Positions 14,057 through 14,407 of a stretch of DNA of 14,407 nt are shown here, piece by piece. The notes below the pieces were generated by a model. It was not told the origin of the DNA. It made no database searches and saw only the letters and a list, made by a program, of their open reading frames with translations. Numbering within the stretch: the first letter of the stretch is position 1; each line of letters begins with the position of its first letter. The stretch is from the NCBI GenBank assembly GCA_913009765.1, contig CAJVYT010000061.1, forward strand, positions 1 to 14,407. Direction: 5' to 3'. The position numbers and the translations under genes were made by a program. Source of the stretch: an uncultured candidate division Zixibacteria bacterium. Lineage in GTDB: Bacteria; Zixibacteria; MSB-5A5; GN15; FEB-12.

Positions 14057-14323
14057 ATGAATAAGAATACTATTACAGATATCATTTACATTAGGGATAT
14101 TATTGACAAGTCTTTAGAACTTCAGAATTTAAATTCGACTGAGGTTTCAAGCCTTATAGCCTTGGATGATAAAGAATTGTGGCCTGAAGTTTTTGATACA
14201 GCCCGCAGAGTTAAAGAAAAAGTCTATGGTAAGAATATAGGTAATAGTTCAGCCCCTTTCCGCAAGTTAACAGTTCAAAAAAAGGGTTCTTGCATTCCAG
14301 ATCATTCATATGCTATTGTTTAG
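14057..14323 (+). pseudogene. HydG/ThiH-like radical SAM protein, truncated N terminus
   Basis: Residues ~10-61 match the N-terminal helical region of HydG/ThiH-type tyrosine-cleaving radical SAM enzymes: RDIIDKSLELQNLNSTEV, DDKELWPEVFDTA and RVKEKVYGKNI, which in HydG is followed by IVxFAPLY and then the CxxxCxxC cluster motif. Here the similarity ends at codon 61 (about 14239). The frame continues with unrelated residues to a stop at 14321-14323, so no radical SAM core is present. HydG makes the CO/CN ligands for the [FeFe]-hydrogenase H-cluster; ThiH makes the thiazole precursor dehydroglycine. The sequence after about 14239 probably belongs to the inserted element whose gene starts at 14327. 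Whether the rest of the gene resumes beyond the element is outside the window. Confidence 0.6.
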
Positions 14324-14329
14324 CATATG
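14307..14329 (+). promoter_or_regulatory. Perfect hairpin covering a start codon
   Basis: CATATGCTA (14307-14315) and TAGCATATG (14321-14329) are a perfect 9-bp inverted repeat with a 5-base loop. The ATG of the downstream partial gene is the last three bases of the 3' arm, so it would be paired in any transcript reading in from upstream. Confidence 0.55.
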
Positions 14330-14407
14330 AATTTGGATGTTAAATATCAAGGAAGGGTTGCAACAACAGAAGACACGGAATTCATCAAGAAATTGATTAC
14401 CGGGAAT
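14327..14407 (+). CDS. DUF4338-like protein (DruA/transposase type), 5' fragment
   Basis: Only 27 codons lie in the window, running off the right edge. The encoded start (NLDVKYQGRVATTED, then TEFIKKLITGN) resembles the opening of the DUF4338 family, whose members begin with a short strand, RGR(x)ATEEDI and FIRxLIAxNP. The family includes the DruA component of the Druantia anti-phage system and related transposase-like proteins. Given the short overlap the family call is moderate, and mobile element versus defence gene cannot be decided here. Disruption of the adjacent HydG/ThiH-like gene favours a mobile element. Confidence 0.45.
   Translation, partial: MNLDVKYQGRVATTEDTEFIKKLITGN

Noticed and set aside
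1..14407. CRISPR arrays, rRNA genes or phage structural genes
   Set aside because: No regularly spaced direct repeats, rRNA signature sequences or phage-type proteins were seen.

Overview
The window looks bacterial and probably anaerobic, lineage unresolved. Sigma-70-type promoters (TTGACT-18 nt-TATACT upstream of position 6132), Shine-Dalgarno-led and translationally coupled genes, a tRNA with encoded CCA, a MurI-type racemase and a HydG/ThiH-type fragment all point to a bacterium. It nevertheless carries the tRNA-dependent cysteine route best known from methanogenic archaea (SepRS and SepCysS), which has been reported in only a few bacterial groups.

Region A (1-5972). A decayed glycosyltransferase-2 remnant lies at the left edge. 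Five tightly packed minus-strand genes follow, transcribed from about 5970 down to 278: a radical SAM/SPASM protein, a MurI-like Asp/Glu racemase, a sugar-transfer-type ATP-grasp ligase, an asparagine-synthetase-like amide synthase split by a frameshift at an A8 run, and a small nucleotidyltransferase. Overlaps of 1-4 nt and short gaps show one operon. A possible 39-residue peptide sits just before the radical SAM gene. I cannot match this set to a described pathway; peptide natural-product synthesis or amino-acid/amide decoration of a surface glycan are the two readings I consider.

Region B (6038-10646). A divergent promoter drives a four-gene plus-strand operon: a cysteine-rich DUF169 protein, SepCysS, a CPTC thioredoxin-like protein and SepRS. 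DUF169 overlaps SepCysS by 8 nt, and the thioredoxin gene abuts SepRS as TAATG. The SepRS carries an N-terminal domain that closely resembles the archaeal threonyl-tRNA synthetase editing domain, a fusion I do not know from described SepRS proteins.

Region C (10647-13954). A 36-residue coiled-coil ORF and a two-TM, cysteine-bearing protein of unknown function are followed by a CyuA/UPF0597-type cysteine desulfidase, a stand-alone CoaB (which consumes cysteine in CoA synthesis) and tRNA-Cys(GCA). Regions B and C together form a 'cysteine island': charging of tRNA-Cys with phosphoserine, its conversion to Cys-tRNA, sulfide release from cysteine, cysteine use for CoA, and the tRNA itself.

Region D (13955-14407). 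The N-terminal ~61 codons of a HydG/ThiH-like radical SAM protein are cut off, apparently by a mobile element. The first 27 codons of a DUF4338-like (DruA/transposase-type) protein run off the right edge, with the start codon inside a perfect hairpin.
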